A DNA stretch of 64,000 nucleotides, from NCBI GenBank assembly GCA_032871835.1, contig CM065301.1, forward strand, positions 80,756,069 through 80,820,068. The letters run 5' to 3'. A model generated the notes under the pieces. The model was not told where the DNA came from. It ran no database searches and was given only the letters and a program-made list of their open reading frames with translations. The stretch comes from Dipteronia dyeriana. Taxonomy: Eukaryota; Streptophyta; Magnoliopsida; Sapindales; Sapindaceae. Positions 33,776-45,190 of the stretch are shown here, piece after piece. The position numbers were made by a program, and so were the translations under genes. Each line of letters starts with the position of its first letter. Position 1 is the stretch's first letter.

Positions 33776-34354
33776 CTAGAGTAGGATAGGAGGGTAGTTT
33801 CTAGGTGAAGGGGTCACATGAGAGATTGTACTTGTCTTATCTACTAGTGGATTTTTTTTGCCGGTGGCTACTAGCCTGTGGATGTTTCCTCTTCGGAGTT
33901 TTACCACGTTATATCTTGTGTCAACTTTTCTCTATCCCTATATCTCTTATATTGCTAATTGTTATTTAAATAATATGGATAGAACTTTATATGTAAGTTG
34001 ACTTTCTTATACAATATTGTTTGTGTATGTTAGATAACTTTGTATATTGTGATATTTCATTCAAGTTGTAAAGTATCATATTGTAATACTCTAAGTACAA
34101 CTTATGGAATGTTATCTACATTGAATATATTTGTTCATAAGATACATTGATTCTTGTTGTATGTTTTGTAGACTAAGAGTGGAGATTTGAGCATACCTGA
34201 TTATATTGTTTTCTCATAACAATCATGTTGAATGTTAATTTGTATGCTTATCAAGGTTTTGTCACTAGTCTCGAAAGATTTGTCAAAATTGAGAGACAAC
34301 CTATTCACCCCTCTAGGTTGTTTAGTATAACCTTGTACACATTCTTTCAGTCTT

Positions 34355-34740
34355 CACATCCAACTGCTCAAGATATAATCCCTTTGCTGCGACAATGCTC
34401 AACACTAACCGGATCGTAGTTAGTTTAACAACGGGAGAAAAAATATCGGTGTAATCAATACCTTCCTTTTGCTGAAAGCCTTTGACTACCAGTCTAGCCT
34501 TGTATCTCTTGGAACCATCATGTTCCTCCTTGATTCAAAATACCCACTTGTTCTGTAGGGCTTTCTTTCCATCAGGAAACTCGGTTAACTCCCAAGTTTG
34601 ATTGGACACAAGCGACTTCATCTCATCCTTCATTGCAAGCTTCCATTTGCTTGCATCTTCACCCTGACATGCCTCTTCACAGCATTTAGGTTCTCCCGCA
34701 TCTGTCAGCAACGAGTAATGTAAGTACCTTTTATTTGGTA
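34355..34740 (-). pseudogene. Reverse transcriptase of the copia element, N-terminal part
   Basis: Reading the minus strand gives blocks such as [29 protein letters not shown] and [11 protein letters not shown] just before the solo-LTR insertion, the standard order of the copia RT start. One TGA breaks the frame near 34540. The reading continues across the insertion at 31523. Confidence 0.75.
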
Positions 34741-34759
34741 TATGTGGGCGAGTGGATCT

Positions 34760-35800
34760 TCATTGTGTACTTTGGGCCTGCGGGGATCTTCTCAAAGCAT
34801 TCCCAATTATCAGATTCAGAATTCTCTGACCGATCAGACTCTGTGGTGCTGGAACTTCATTTTGTGGTATAGGATTTTCAACCTGGGGTTGTACACCTTG
34901 CTCTTTAACTTTCTGATTACTACCACATTCCACGATCCTACCACCCGATACATCCTCTGGCCCAAAGTAGTTTGGCTCTTCTTGCTCAGACATATGTGTG
35001 TTGTCCTTGTACATGACCTTTTCGTTGAAGACAACATCTCTACTCATGATCATCTTCCGGTTTTGGTCATCCCAGAGTTTATAACCAAACTCATCTTCAC
35101 CATAACCTACCAAGGTGCATTTCACTGATTTGGCGTCTAACTTGCTCCTTGAGTGATCACCTACATGTACATAAGAAACATAACCAAACACCTTCAAATG
35201 AGAAAGTTTTACCTCTTTCCCAGTCCAGATCTCTTATGGTATAGCGAAGTCCAAAGGCTTTGATGACCCTTTATTGATCAAGTATGCTGCTGTATTGACT
35301 GCTTCTGCCCAGAACTATTTTGGTAACCCAGATTGTAGACGCATGCTTCTGGCTCTCTCAGTCAATGTCTTGTTCATCCGTTCTACTATACCATTCTGTT
35401 GCGGCGTTCCAGGAACTGTCTGTATGAGCTTTTTCCCACTCTGGTAGCAAAACTTCTTGAACTTATTGTCTTCATATTCTCTACCATTGTCTGAACGTAG
35501 CTTCTTGATCTTCAAACCTGTCTCATTCTTAACCATAACTTTCCACTTCTTGAAAGCCTCAAACACATCAGACTTGTGTCGTAAGAAGTAAACCCATACC
35601 TTTCTGGAATGATCATCGATGAATGTGATGAAATACTGTTTACCCCCGTTTGATGAGACTGAAGCTGAACCCCAAACATCGGTGTGCACTAGTTCCAGCT
35701 TCTCCTTTGCCGGTGCTCTTCCGGTCCTTTTAAAGCTTACTTCCTTCTGCTTTCCATGAATGCAGCTTTCACAGAAATCAATCTCAACGGATTTTTACCC
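34760..35800 (-). pseudogene. Integrase of the copia element
   Basis: The core block has HTDVWG near 35689, FIDDHSRKVWVYFL, RSDNGREYED near 35490 and PGTPQQNGIVERMN near 35395, so the catalytic Asp, Asp and Glu are all kept. The C-terminal part (35197-34760) reads VFGYVSYVHV, KCTLVGYGEDEFGYKLWD, as in TNT1-type integrases. A TAG near 35315 and further breaks near 35200 and 35240 disrupt the frame. Confidence 0.85.
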
Positions 35801-35953
35801 CGGCAGTTTAACTCTCGAATGCAGACACTTCAGCTATTGACTACTCATGTGCCCAAACCTCTGGTGCCACCGATTCGGATCCTCTCTACCCTTAGCCATT
35901 GCGGCTGAACCATACCTATCGGTAGTCGTGTAAAGAGACCCGTTCTTATTTCC

Positions 35954-36376
35954 TCAAGTGACTGTCATAACTCCTTTCGAGATCTTCCACTTATCACCCG
36001 TGAAAGTCGTCACATAACCGTCTGACGTTAACTGCCCTATGGAGATCAAGTTCTTCCTCAAGTTCGGTATGTGCCTCACATTGTCGAGTTTCCAAAATGA
36101 CCTATTCAGTTGAATCTTCACATCTCCCTTCCCGATAATGTCGTATGCTTGATCATCACCAAGATACACCTTACCTAAATTTCTGGAGACGTAGTTCTCG
36201 AACAAATCCCTATATGAGGTGGCATGGAATAACACCCCTGAGTCCAACACCCAAGATTCCGTCTTATTTTCCAATGAGCAGATAAGGCAGTCATCTGACT
36301 CCTCTGAAATACAATTCACACCGCTCTTGCCATCGTCCTTCTTGGTGGACCTACACTCACTCGAGTAGTGACCCAT
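35954..36376 (-). pseudogene. Gag end, protease and pre-integrase region of the copia element
   Basis: It opens with GHYSSEC, the last part of a CCHC zinc knuckle, and then WVLDSGVLFHAT, the copia protease site with catalytic Asp kept (usual form D-S/T-G-A-S). The pre-integrase block NVRHIPNLRKNLISIGQL follows. The knuckle start lies across a break near 36380. Confidence 0.8.
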
Positions 36377-37171
36377 CTTGCCATAATTCCAGCACTCGAT
36401 GTCTTTCTCACTTTGTTGCTGTTTACCTGAATTGTTGCCCTGACGATTCTTAGACTTGGATCTTCTTTTTGACTTTGATATACCCCGTTGATTTCTGTTC
36501 CGATTCTTGTTTCTGCCTTATCTACTTTCCAAATTCAATGCTAAAGATGTAGAAGCCCCTAATCCCTCTTCACGCATCCTGATCTCTTCAGTCATGACCA
36601 TATTTATAACTTGCTGAAGATTTAATTTTTCTTTCCCGAACGAGTTGGCAATCGACTGGCATGTCGTCTTCCAACTTTCTGGCATTTAGGTGAGTAGAAA
36701 CGCTGCCATGAACTTCTCATCAAAACCCATAGACAAAGAACACAACCTGTCATTCACTTCGTTGAACTGATTCAGAAAATCTTTAAAGTTCTGACCCTCC
36801 GCCATCTTCAAAGTTGAATTTTTTTACAAGATGGACTTTCCTTACCGCGGAAGGCTATTCGTATAGGTATGATAGGGTATCTATTAGATCTTTAGCTGTT
36901 TGTTGATCTTTTACGTTGAAGGTGACTTGCTTCATCAAACAGAGACGAATTGCTCCCAATGCTTTCCGGTCCAAGAGTTTAAAATCATCATCATCCATGT
37001 TCTTCGGTTTCCATTTCTTTTCCCAATCTTCATCGGTCATATCCTTTGTCTCTCTTTTATCAGCCAATGCAGATCCTTCTGGTATAGATAATCTTCCAAC
37101 TGCATCTTTCGGAAGCTGAAATTCATACCATTGAATTTCTCTATCTTGTATGTATCCTTCTCGGACCCCAT
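36376..37171 (-). pseudogene. Gag of the copia element
   Basis: The probable start is the ATG at 37171 (MGSEKDTYKIEKFNGMNF), an opening shared by TNT1-type Gag proteins. Blocks MQLEDYLYQKDLHW and DRKALGAIRLCL follow. A frameshift near 37040 and stops near 36690 and 36520 break it. Confidence 0.78.
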
Positions 37172-37797
37172 TGATTCCACTAAAACCACGAACGTCAAGC
37201 AATTTGAACCGGTCAACGAAAAAGTCAAACCGGGACGGAATCCAGCTAAAATCCAAAACTTTCAGTTTCAAAGTAAAAAGTATCGAATCTGGAAGATTTC
37301 ACCACGCTGATTTCGCTGGTGGTGTTGATTTTCTCAGATTCGCGATGGATCGGCGTAGATTTGACGATAACCGTTCGGTTCTTCAACACTTTGACGACTG
37401 ATTTGAGAACTTTTTGGTGCTCGGTTGACGACGACCCAGAAGAAAGTCTTGAAGATCGTCGCTTTCCACTTCTTTTGGTAGTGGTGGTGTCTCTTAACTC
37501 GCCAGCGGCAATTGGGCTGCGAAACACTCATTTTCAACCTTCGTCGACCGATTTGACCATTTTTTGGTGATATTTTGATGACGGCCCAGAAGAGAAACTT
37601 GTAGATCGACACTTTTTGATCCTAATGGTGTTGGAAGTGACAACTCACTCTCCATGGTAGGCGGTGGCTTCTCCGGCGGCTACTGTTCCGGCGGTGGCTG
37701 CTCCGACGGCGCTGCTGCTGTTCCGACTCCTAGAACCTTGTGTTGCAGAATCCTCAACTCTTGATCCTACCCTAATACGCCCTAAGCCTTGAAACCT

Positions 37798-37813
37798 ATG
37801 CTTTGCTACCAGT
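37798..37813 (-). other. Primer-binding site of the copia element
   Basis: On the minus strand the bases after the 5' LTR read ACTGGTAGCAAAGCAT. This is close to the TGGTATCAGAGC site used by copia elements with initiator tRNA-Met. Confidence 0.7.
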
Positions 37814-38179
37814 TGTTGTGGGTGTATCGGCTTAGGGAATATGCACAATCAAACACATAAGAAAAAAGAAAATAAAATGCACGATATTTAACGTGGTTCA
37901 GCGTAAGCTTACGTCCACAGAGCGCACCTACACTCAACTTCCACTATGAAATCGGTGTTTACAATTGCGAAGCAATATCTCTCTCCTTACGGCTCTCAAT
38001 ATTCTTTTCTCTCATCTCTATACAGCACACATTACACATAAGAATTACATGAGTATTTATAATAAAGTCTAGCCTAAAGCTAATAGGAATTCTTTTCCTA
38101 AATAAAACAATAAAACACTCCTAAATAGAATAGAGAGCCAATCCTAAACATAATAGGATTCAGGCTTCACAACCCAACA
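37814..38179 (-). repeat. 5' LTR of the copia element
   Basis: 366 bp. On the plus strand it starts TGTTGTGGGTGTATCGGC and ends CACAACCCAACA. It keeps the TG...CA ends, while the other LTR has lost TG. Confidence 0.9.
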
Positions 38180-38556
38180 AAATCTACCCTCTCTCCATTG
38201 TTAATCATCGTACAGAAGCCATGATTGATCGCAATTGTTATTCGTGAACCCTCTTTCAAAATGACAATCTACACTATTGTAAGGGTTAATAGCACAAATG
38301 GCCCCTGAACTTATAATGCATAAAGTGCCTATAAACTTTTTTTCTCGGCACTAAACCCTCTGAACTACCATAAATTTGTAAAAACTGACGGATTACTAAC
38401 TTCTGTCCAATTTTTTTATTGCGTGCTCTTCACATGCAACCAGACTTAGGGCAAAGTTGGAATTTTAAAAAACGTGATATCCCTATACTTGTTTGTCCTT
38501 TTTCTTTGTCCCTTTTTCTTCTCTGGTGTTTGGTTATTTTCTGGTGTTTGGCAAAA

Positions 38557-39084
38557 ATGAACGATGACACTGACGTTGGGGATTTGAACCCAAAGTGTCT
38601 CTATGGAATATTAGCTAGCCATTTCACATCTTGGACGGATTCCGATCCAGGAAGACATTTTTGGGGTTGCTATAATTATCGGGTATGTGCTTTGTATATT
38701 TAGTTAATTGTCTGGTTGCTTTCCTGAATGTTGTGTTCATTTTGTTTTATCTTAGTAGGGATATAGGAATTGTGGATTTTTCATGTTGTGTTCGTTTTGT
38801 TTTATCTTAATATGGGAATTGTAGGATTTTTCAAATGGTCTGATCCCCCGATGTGTGCAAGGTCGAAAGTAATCAATCCTGAATTGTTTTGAAGAATACG
38901 AGACCTTGAGATGAGATCGTTGGAAACTAATGGTTTTGAAGGCAACGATAGATCTGTATCTTCAGTTGTTGCTAATGAAGAAGTTGGTTATGGAGGAGAA
39001 ATGAGAAGGAATTGGTTTTGTGTTGTGGTTGTAGCAGTAGAGATTGTGTTATTTGTAGGGAAAAAGCTACTGGAAAATATGTAA
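38557..39084 (+). pseudogene. GRF-type zinc-finger gene remnant
   Basis: From the ATG at 38557 the first exon reads to about 38682 with HFTSWTDSDPGRHFWGC, the GRF zinc-finger pattern (T/S-W-T-x-x-N-P-G-R-x-F-x-x-C). The usual CxCG is CLYG, so one Cys is lost. After a GTATGT donor, a second segment (from about 38828) reads FKWSDPPMCARSKVINPELF, the normal continuation, then hits a TGA and is out of phase with exon 1. A hydrophobic C-terminal segment (FCVVVVAVEIVLFVGKKLL) resembles the membrane tail of plant GRF proteins. Confidence 0.6.
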
Positions 39085-39460
39085 AGTGTATTTGTAGGGA
39101 ATTTGAAAGAACAAAATGATGTGACAAATTTCTATGTTATGTTTTTATGAAAAAAGTTTGGTACAATTTTCATTTTCTTAACTTTCTTGTTGCTTACATT
39201 TCCTGTGTTTAATGAATTTATCAATAATAATGTACACAAACCTAAGAAGAAAATGACAATGACATTCACATGAAACTCATTTTACAAAAACCAAAACACA
39301 TTCACATCAAACTCATTCTACAAAAACCAAAAGATAAACCAAAACACATTCACATTACATATCAAAAGTTTTTCCATTAAGGTTCAACAACCATAAAGGT
39401 TGGACATAAATACAACTATCAAAATCATTATATAAATGTTCTAATACAAAACCATATAAG

Positions 39461-39462
<2 letters not shown>

Positions 39463-39503
<41 letters not shown>
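39463..39503. repeat. (AT)n microsatellite
   Basis: About 20 AT dinucleotides in an AT-rich stretch between the GRF gene remnant and the MULE transposase remnant. Confidence 0.95.
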
Positions 39504-39506
<3 letters not shown>

Positions 39507-39903
39507 TGATACAAAAGCATAGAAACATTAAACACATAACCAAAAACAGAAGCAAGACATTTTTAATGAGCTGTAACAGCAAGCCATCTACTTCTTTGTT
39601 TTATACCTTTTTCCACCCTTTGGTTGACCATCTTGATGCTCAGCTTGCAAGCCTTGAACAGATTAACTCCCTCCAATAGATTGACTCCCACCTTCTGTTG
39701 TTGCAACATTGTCAGTACCTCCACCCATTCTGTCACAAGTTACTCTGTTGTGTCTTTCCTTGCCATATTTCATGTACCTTAAAACTACGTAATTCCTCCT
39801 CAACTTGGTTATATTCCCAATTCTGACCTCATCTGATTACAAATTTCTTTTCTTCTTTGGTCTTCCTCTTTGTTTCTTGAAATCTGGACACTCAATTGGT
39901 GCT

Positions 39904-40480
39904 TTATTTGAATCTGGCCACATTTTTTCCCTTAATCCCATAAATTACTAGAGTGTATGCATTTATGAAAGTTTCTTTCTTAAACCTTAAATGCATGAAG
40001 TCCATAGGGTTGTGGTTGGTACTAAATAGAGCAGCCCTTCCATAAACATATGGTATCCCTATTAGTTGCCACATATTGCAACCACAACTTCTATCATTGA
40101 TGTCCCATAATTGTTCTTCTTCATGAGCCCTTACTTGGTAAGTGAAGTTTCCACTAAACTGAGGATTGCAATAAACACTCTCCTGCTTAACCTTCTCAAC
40201 AAACCTGAAGCAACCCATAAGAAATAACATGTAATCATGCCATATAAAAAAACATAAACAATGGCATAAGAAAATAAGGGTTTAGAAAACAAACTTGAAA
40301 ACTTTTGGTCAAATTTCATGACTCAACTTCTCCAATTTTGCCATTTTCCTCACTAGACTTGTCATCATTAGGTAGTTTCTGATTATCTCCATCATAGTGA
40401 TTATTGGCTTGTCTCGAGTTGCTAGGATTGCTGCATTGAAGGTCTCACACATGTTTTTACAAAGCATGTCAGATAAAGTC
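39904..40480 (-). pseudogene. MULE transposase C-terminal fragment with SWIM-like region
   Basis: Reading from 40480 on the minus strand gives CETFNAAILATRDKPIITMM and EIIRNYLMM, the block before the SWIM finger in MULE transposases. After a break the frame 40230-39904 has FTYQVRAHEEEQLWDINDRS, CGCNMWQLIGIP and YTLVIYGIKGKN. In the SWIM motif CxC...CxH the last Cys and His read Tyr, so the zinc site is lost. The catalytic domain is absent, cut off at gypsy copy B. Confidence 0.7.
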
Positions 40481-40515
40481 GTGTCCTATGTATATTAACT
40501 TTGTATATTTATTAT

Positions 40516-41399
40516 TGTTGACGTCGGTTTCTGGATTGTATCAGAAAAGACAACAAGGAATGGATTTTAGCTGTGATTTTAAAGAGAAAGAGAAGGAGAA
40601 AATAAACTAACACGAGTTTTTTACGTGGTAAAACTCCGATGACCAGAGAAACGTCCACGGGTGGTTGAATGATCAACCAAGCCAAAATCCACTATGAAAT
40701 TATAATATTACAAGCTCTCGATCTTTTTTTTTCTCTCTGTATTTTTCTATGAATGCTTGAATATCCCTCTCTTGGCCATATTATGGGTTTATTTATATGT
40801 TTATAGAACCGTAATCTGCTTTGTACAAGTAATATAAGGTCTTTGTATTACTTACAATTATTTACTTGCTTGAAGCTGATTTTCTTCTTTCCTGTTTCGG
40901 AGTCTTGTATTGAGATCGAATGAGACTCTAGTAATGTAGTCCAATTAGGACTTATTTCCTTATAAGAGCATAGTCTTTTTGAAAAAATAAAGTTGTTGTC
41001 TGATTGGGAACCTTTCCTTTTTAATATTATGTTCTTATTGGGATTCCTTTTTGATATGGATATCTCTGTGTATCTTAATGACTTGATCCACGTGGGCTAT
41101 GGGCTGGGCTTCTATTCATTTTTCTTCATGATTGTCCTGAGTAAGGACAATACCCGCGGTCCCGAGTAATGTTATTTGACCCGAGTAGAAATGCCAGCCC
41201 CGAGTGTCATTGACTTATTCTGAGTAATGTATGAGGTCGATTGATCCTGAGCAGGTTTTGTTCAATATCTGCTTACTCGGATCTTTCCTTCTTCGGTGAT
41301 GTCTTGTAGGATATTTTCTGAATGCCTATTCGGATGTCCACCTGGCAATTTATCCTCTTTGTTGATGACGTGTACGTATCATAAAATTCACATATGACA
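40516..41399 (-). repeat. 3' LTR of gypsy copy B
   Basis: 884 bp, TGTTGACGTCGG to ATATGACA on the plus strand, clearly related to the copy A LTRs but with many differences. The adjacent minus-strand stretch TTTTAACGGGGTAT is the polypurine tract. Confidence 0.9.
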
Positions 41400-41614
41400 A
41401 TACCCCGTTAAAATATTTTTACTGAACAGGGTTTTATTTCAAGCAAAAGTATTTTAATTAATTTTTCAATATCTTTTCAATGCCCGAGTACATGTCTTGT
41501 CATAATGACGTGTCTTAATGGTGACCCTGCAAATTCAATTTTCCTCATAACGCGGGATCTTTAATAACGGTGACGTTTTGGAGTTCTGACGGCGAAAGCC
41601 AGTTCTCTTTTTAA

Positions 41615-41739
41615 CACGTGTTGCTTGCCTCTTCGTTTTTCGATATCATTTATGAGAAACGACTCACGCGTTTCCCCGTGCATCGCCTATGTCATCAAAC
41701 CTCATCATCATTTTTTTCCACCTTGAAATCCTAGGGTTT
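41615..41739 (+). promoter_or_regulatory. Putative promoter of the antisense ORF (G-box and telo-box), copy B
   Basis: CACGTG at 41615-41620 and CTAGGGTTT at 41731-41739 occupy the same relative positions as in copy A, although sequence around them has diverged. This supports constraint on the two motifs before the copies decayed. Confidence 0.4.
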
Positions 41740-41897
41740 TGTGTCATCATCTCTTAAAATTCTTCACTGAGCGACAGCGTTGGTTCATTCTCAATAGTTT
41801 TCAGCAGAAAAATTTCTCAAACCCATATTTCTTTACGTAGAAGGTCGTGATTCTCCGTTGAAGATCTTGCGTCAAATTTTATTCAAAGTTAGTTTTA

Positions 41898-44703
41898 ATG
41901 TAGCCATCTTCCCGTCATCGTCTTTTTAATATCGCTCTTGATGCAATAGAATGTGGGGATTTCCAGTTGGTTTCTTGCATTAGAAGATTACTGGGGGAAA
42001 TCCCTGCTGATAAACCTCTATTTTTTAAAGTTGATGTTTCTGGGCTTCACCCTGACGTCACTTTTAGCCCTGTATCCTGTTCTTCGTCTAGTTCTCATTC
42101 TGACATTTCTGATCAAAGGGTACCTCTTCGAAGGATGGGAAAACATCAAAGCAGAAGTAAAGTTCGTAAGCACAATTCGGGCGAAACTCAAATTAGAGAT
42201 CAGACTGTCAACGAGAATGATGTCGAAGAGGTGTTCAGGGCGTCTCGTCTCACTTTCTCTGCTGATCGCCAGAGTGGGTTTGACTTTGAGATGAATATGG
42301 TCGGACCAGATGAGATAGAGAAGTATCGTGCCCGATTCGATCAGCCCAATTCGGTCACTCCTATTCCAGTGGGTGATAGGGCCGCGTGGAATCCTCCCCC
42401 TAGCATGGTGAAGATCTACGGATCCATGCTCTGCTGCGGCGTCACTCTCCATTTTTAGCCATTTATTGCCTGGCTTCTGGCTGAAGCAGGGATCGTTTCG
42501 CCCCAACTGGCTCCGAACAGCTACAAGATCTTGATGTGCATGTGGCATATGTACAACCGGATGAACTTGTCGACGCCCTCCTCGAGTGAAACCAAGCATT
42601 TTTTTACGCTGAGGCAGTTTGGCAAGACAGGAATCTATTTCCTTATGTCTAATCCGCCACACTATTGGGTCCCCAAATCGGGGAGCTGATATCTCTTACG
42701 GCCCTAAAAAGAGGGGTTTTGTATGGGGGTTCCCTACGCCCTATAAATTTTGGAAGATTAGTTGGTTCTTCACTGAAAGGAGCCTCGGTCTTGAAGTCAC
42801 TCTCAGATCAGAGGATGCTTGGGAGGTATTGAGATTCCCCCGTTTCTTCTGTTCCTCCGAGATATGGAACAAGAAGAAAATTGATTACAACGACATTGAG
42901 CTGACCAGACTTACTCAGGCAGCAGTTTGTACTTTGGAAAAGAGGAGCAAGACTTATCTCTTTACTGAGGCGAAGATGATAGAGTTCGGCTTCTTCAAAC
43001 AAATTTCGAGCTACCGCATGCGATGTAAGTGATTTTTACAGCCTTTTCCTTTTCATTGTTATTTTTTACTTTGTATTCTGATGCGGTTCTTCTTTTCTTC
43101 TAAGTGTACGATACGAACATCGTCTGCGATCTTCAGGCAAGCCAAATGAAGTCAATTCTTCAGGCGAGCTGAAAAGAAGCATTCCGTTAGAGTATTGAAG
43201 GTATCGCCTCGCCTGAGTCTGACTAGAAAACTGATACGGTCAAAGAGCAAGTTCCTGAATATGTCCCCCAAGACATCGTTCAATCGATACTCAGTTGCTT
43301 GGCGATGGGCAAGGGCAGAGTGAAGGTCCTGGTGAAGAGCCTGTCGAGCGGTCTAACACCGGTGATAAAGGTAATACTTCTGTGGGACATGTACCCATAG
43401 GTCTTGAATTTTTTGAAGTCTTCCGGAATGATACTCAGGAAGATCCCGCAGCTGATCTCAGCTTCCACCGCTCTCGGGTGAGAAACGGAAGGCAATCAGC
43501 TCTCCAACTCGTCCTCTCAAGGTCAATCGAGTGGTCTCTTTCATCGACTCCAGCGATGAAGATATTGTGGCTGAGACTCACCCGAGTGCTGATGTTGGAG
43601 CATCGGCGGATGCGGAGGCTTCAGAGCCGAACAGAGGTTCCCCTCCCCCCCCCCCCCCCCCCCCCCCCCCCGAGGTTGAAGATCTAGGGGCTGAACCCTT
43701 GGGGATTCCTTCACATCCTTCTCCCCATGTTATGCTTTGGGAGATGTCATCTGGTCGGGCTTTTATCGGGGACCATTGTTGGAGCTGCTTTAGGGATGGC
43801 TCCCTGACTGAACGTCTTAAAAATGTTTTTAATGGTACATCTTATGTAAGTTATCCTTAACTTCCTTCAGTTGCATTGTTTGTTGGCAGATTTTTAATCG
43901 AACTTCTTTATAGATGGTGGCCGAGTTTGCTGAGTTGGTTCAGACGCATCAACATTAAGCTGATAGAATAAGACGTCTCGAAGCTCAGCTGAAGGAGAGT
44001 GAAGATCAACGTTCTCGGGTCGAAACGGCTTATCAACAAGATATTGGTTCTGCCCAAGTTTTTATCGACCACTGTTTGGCAAAGCAGGTTGAAGTCGAGG
44101 AGAAAGCTTCTTTGGTAGAGGAGAAGACAGCATCACTTCAAAATTTGTTGTCCTCTACCCAAGAATCCATGCTTAAGGCCAAGTAGAAGATCGAAGATTT
44201 GGAACGCGGAGCAGTCCAAGTCGGCATATGAGCAGAAGATCGAAGATTTGGAACGCGGAGCTCTGACAGTCGAATCTTTGTCCCGAGAAGCCAGGTTGGA
44301 ACTTGAAGTCCAAGGGATGGATCGTTTTAAAAGATCCCCTGCCTACGACGCCATTCTCCTTCGGACTCAGATGAAGAAATGGAGAGCTTACTACTGTAGT
44401 CGAGGCAAAGAGCCTCATTCTATGCATTTGGAGGCTCCATATGAGCATTCCCTTTCGACCTTTTATGCCAATCAGGAGTCGATCGTAGAAGGTGAGGTGC
44501 CCGATGGCAGGCCAATCCTAGGAGAAGATTACATCCAGTGGATAGATGATTCGGCTGACACGATTGGTTGGACTTCTAATAAGAGTCTGCTTCGAGAATA
44601 TGAGATGGTGCCTTATAGATGGTGCCTTATAGATGGTGCATTGACAAGGGTTCAAAATCCTCACAATCCTGATTTTTGTAGATATGATTTTTTGCAGACT
44701 TAA
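41898..44703 (+). pseudogene. Spliced antisense ORF of the Tat element, copy B
   Basis: Exons aligned with copy A: 41898-43024, 43105-43845, 43914-44703, with the same GT-AG intron positions. The initiation codon is followed at once by TAG (41901-41903), and a TAG at 42456-42458 replaces a Gln codon. A deletion of about 14 bases near 42680 shifts the frame. Exon 1 carries the PF04195-like block. Exon 2 has a Pro run encoded by 27 consecutive C. Exon 3 is the coiled coil and ends with the conserved block HSLSTFYANQESIVEGE and DSADTIGWTSNKSLL. Parts where copy A has stops are open here. Confidence 0.72.
43645..43671 (+). repeat. Poly-C run of 27 bases
   Basis: Within exon 2 of the copy B antisense ORF the sequence CCCCT is followed by 27 C before GAGG. 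Copy A has only ACCCCCGAGG here. The length is a multiple of three and keeps the frame as poly-Pro. Expansion in the element or an assembly or sequencing artefact are both possible. Confidence 0.9.
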
Positions 44704-44859
44704 CAATTCTTTGTAAAGAATACTTTGTACTAATTCTTTTATAAAAGAATTTTGTAACCATTCTATTGATAGATTAATAAAATTCCGAGTAGCTTCTGAA
44801 CCTAGTGGTCTTAATCTTGATTATTTGTTTAAGAAATTTCTTTAACTTGAATCTGCTGC

Positions 44860-45190
44860 CGAGTATCTTATTAAACTCTTTAATGTTTGGGTAACTTCAC
44901 CTAGTATCTTATTAAACCGGTTGTTTACCTGAATAGCTTTAAACACCAAGTATCTTATTAAACTGGCTGTTGTCTTCATGCCCAGTATCTTATTAAACTG
45001 GCTCTTTCTGATGTTCGGGTAACTTAACCGAGTATCTTATTAAACCGGTTTTGTTCCTGAGGAATTTTTTAATGCTAAGTATCTTATTAAACTGGCTCTT
45101 TCTGATGTTCAGGTAACTTAACCGAGTATCTTATTAAACCGACTTTGTTCCCAAAATAATTTTTTAATGCCAAATATCTTATTAACCGAC
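44860..45190 (+). repeat. Tandem TATCTTATTAAAC repeats between the convergent genes, copy B
   Basis: About eight copies of GAGTATCTTATTAAACCGG-like units, same position as in copy A. The spacers (for example TCTGATGTTCGGGTAACTTA) match those of copy A, so the block predates the two insertions. Confidence 0.8.

Larger units (their letters stand above)
31529..34349 (+). mobile_element. Solo LTR of a large copia-type element, first copy (2.8 kb)
   Basis: It starts TGTTAGGTCTGTGAG, ends ACACATTCTTTCA and is bordered by perfect GTCTT duplications (31524-31528, 34350-34354). A related element lies at 61189-63747 with its own duplication. No coding region or internal LTR pair is present, so a solo LTR fits better than a complete non-autonomous element. 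Near the end are TACCACGTTATATCTTGTG and CTATTCACCCCTCTAGG, text often seen in long copia LTRs of the SIRE/Maximus type (from memory). Inside are two GC-rich hairpins, a TATA-like TTTATATATC near 32380 and a block of about 42-bp tandem repeats. Confidence 0.75.
29859..38179 (-). mobile_element. Ty1/copia element of the Tork/TNT1 type, with nested solo LTR
   Basis: LTRs of 366 bp at 29859-30224 and 37814-38179 are bordered by perfect target duplications AAATC (29854-29858, 38180-38184). I counted about 16 differences between the LTRs by eye, a fairly young insertion. Coding order on the minus strand is gag, protease, integrase, RT, RNase H, which defines copia. Sequence blocks resemble TNT 1-94-type polyproteins (Tork lineage). 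A 2.8-kb solo LTR interrupts the RT. Stops and frame breaks are present in gag and pol. Confidence 0.92.
27903..38270 (-). mobile_element. 5'-truncated LINE (L1-like), interrupted by a copia element
   Basis: On the minus strand the 3' end is an A-rich tail (T/A run 27903-27918). Upstream come an RNase H domain (28158-28942), a zf-RVT domain (29336-29539) and further upstream coding remains (29628-29858), which resume at 38185-38270 on the far side of the copia element. Similar sequences CTATATTATT (27891-27900 region) and CTACACTATT (38266-38278 region) lie outside the two ends and may be the diverged target duplication. No RT or endonuclease is present, as expected for 5' truncation. Confidence 0.7.
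38281..40510. mobile_element. MULE fragment with a GRF-type cargo gene
   Basis: The left edge starts AAGGGTTAATAGCACAAATGG, like the terminal repeats of many plant Mutator-like elements. Inside are a plus-strand GRF zinc-finger gene remnant and a minus-strand MULE transposase C-terminus pointing toward each other. The right part ends at gypsy copy B; no continuation is visible after 52162, so the other end is missing. Confidence 0.55.

Noticed and set aside
31529..34349. Complete non-autonomous (LARD/TRIM) retrotransposon
   Set aside because: No direct terminal repeats, primer-binding site or polypurine tract inside. A solo LTR explains the TG...CA ends and 5-bp duplication.
34225..34419. 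Plus-strand open frame across the solo LTR end
   Set aside because: It spans the junction of solo LTR and copia RT and is created by the insertion.
39355..39582. Minus-strand open frame with an Ile/Tyr run
   Set aside because: Produced by the (AT)n microsatellite; no coding evidence.
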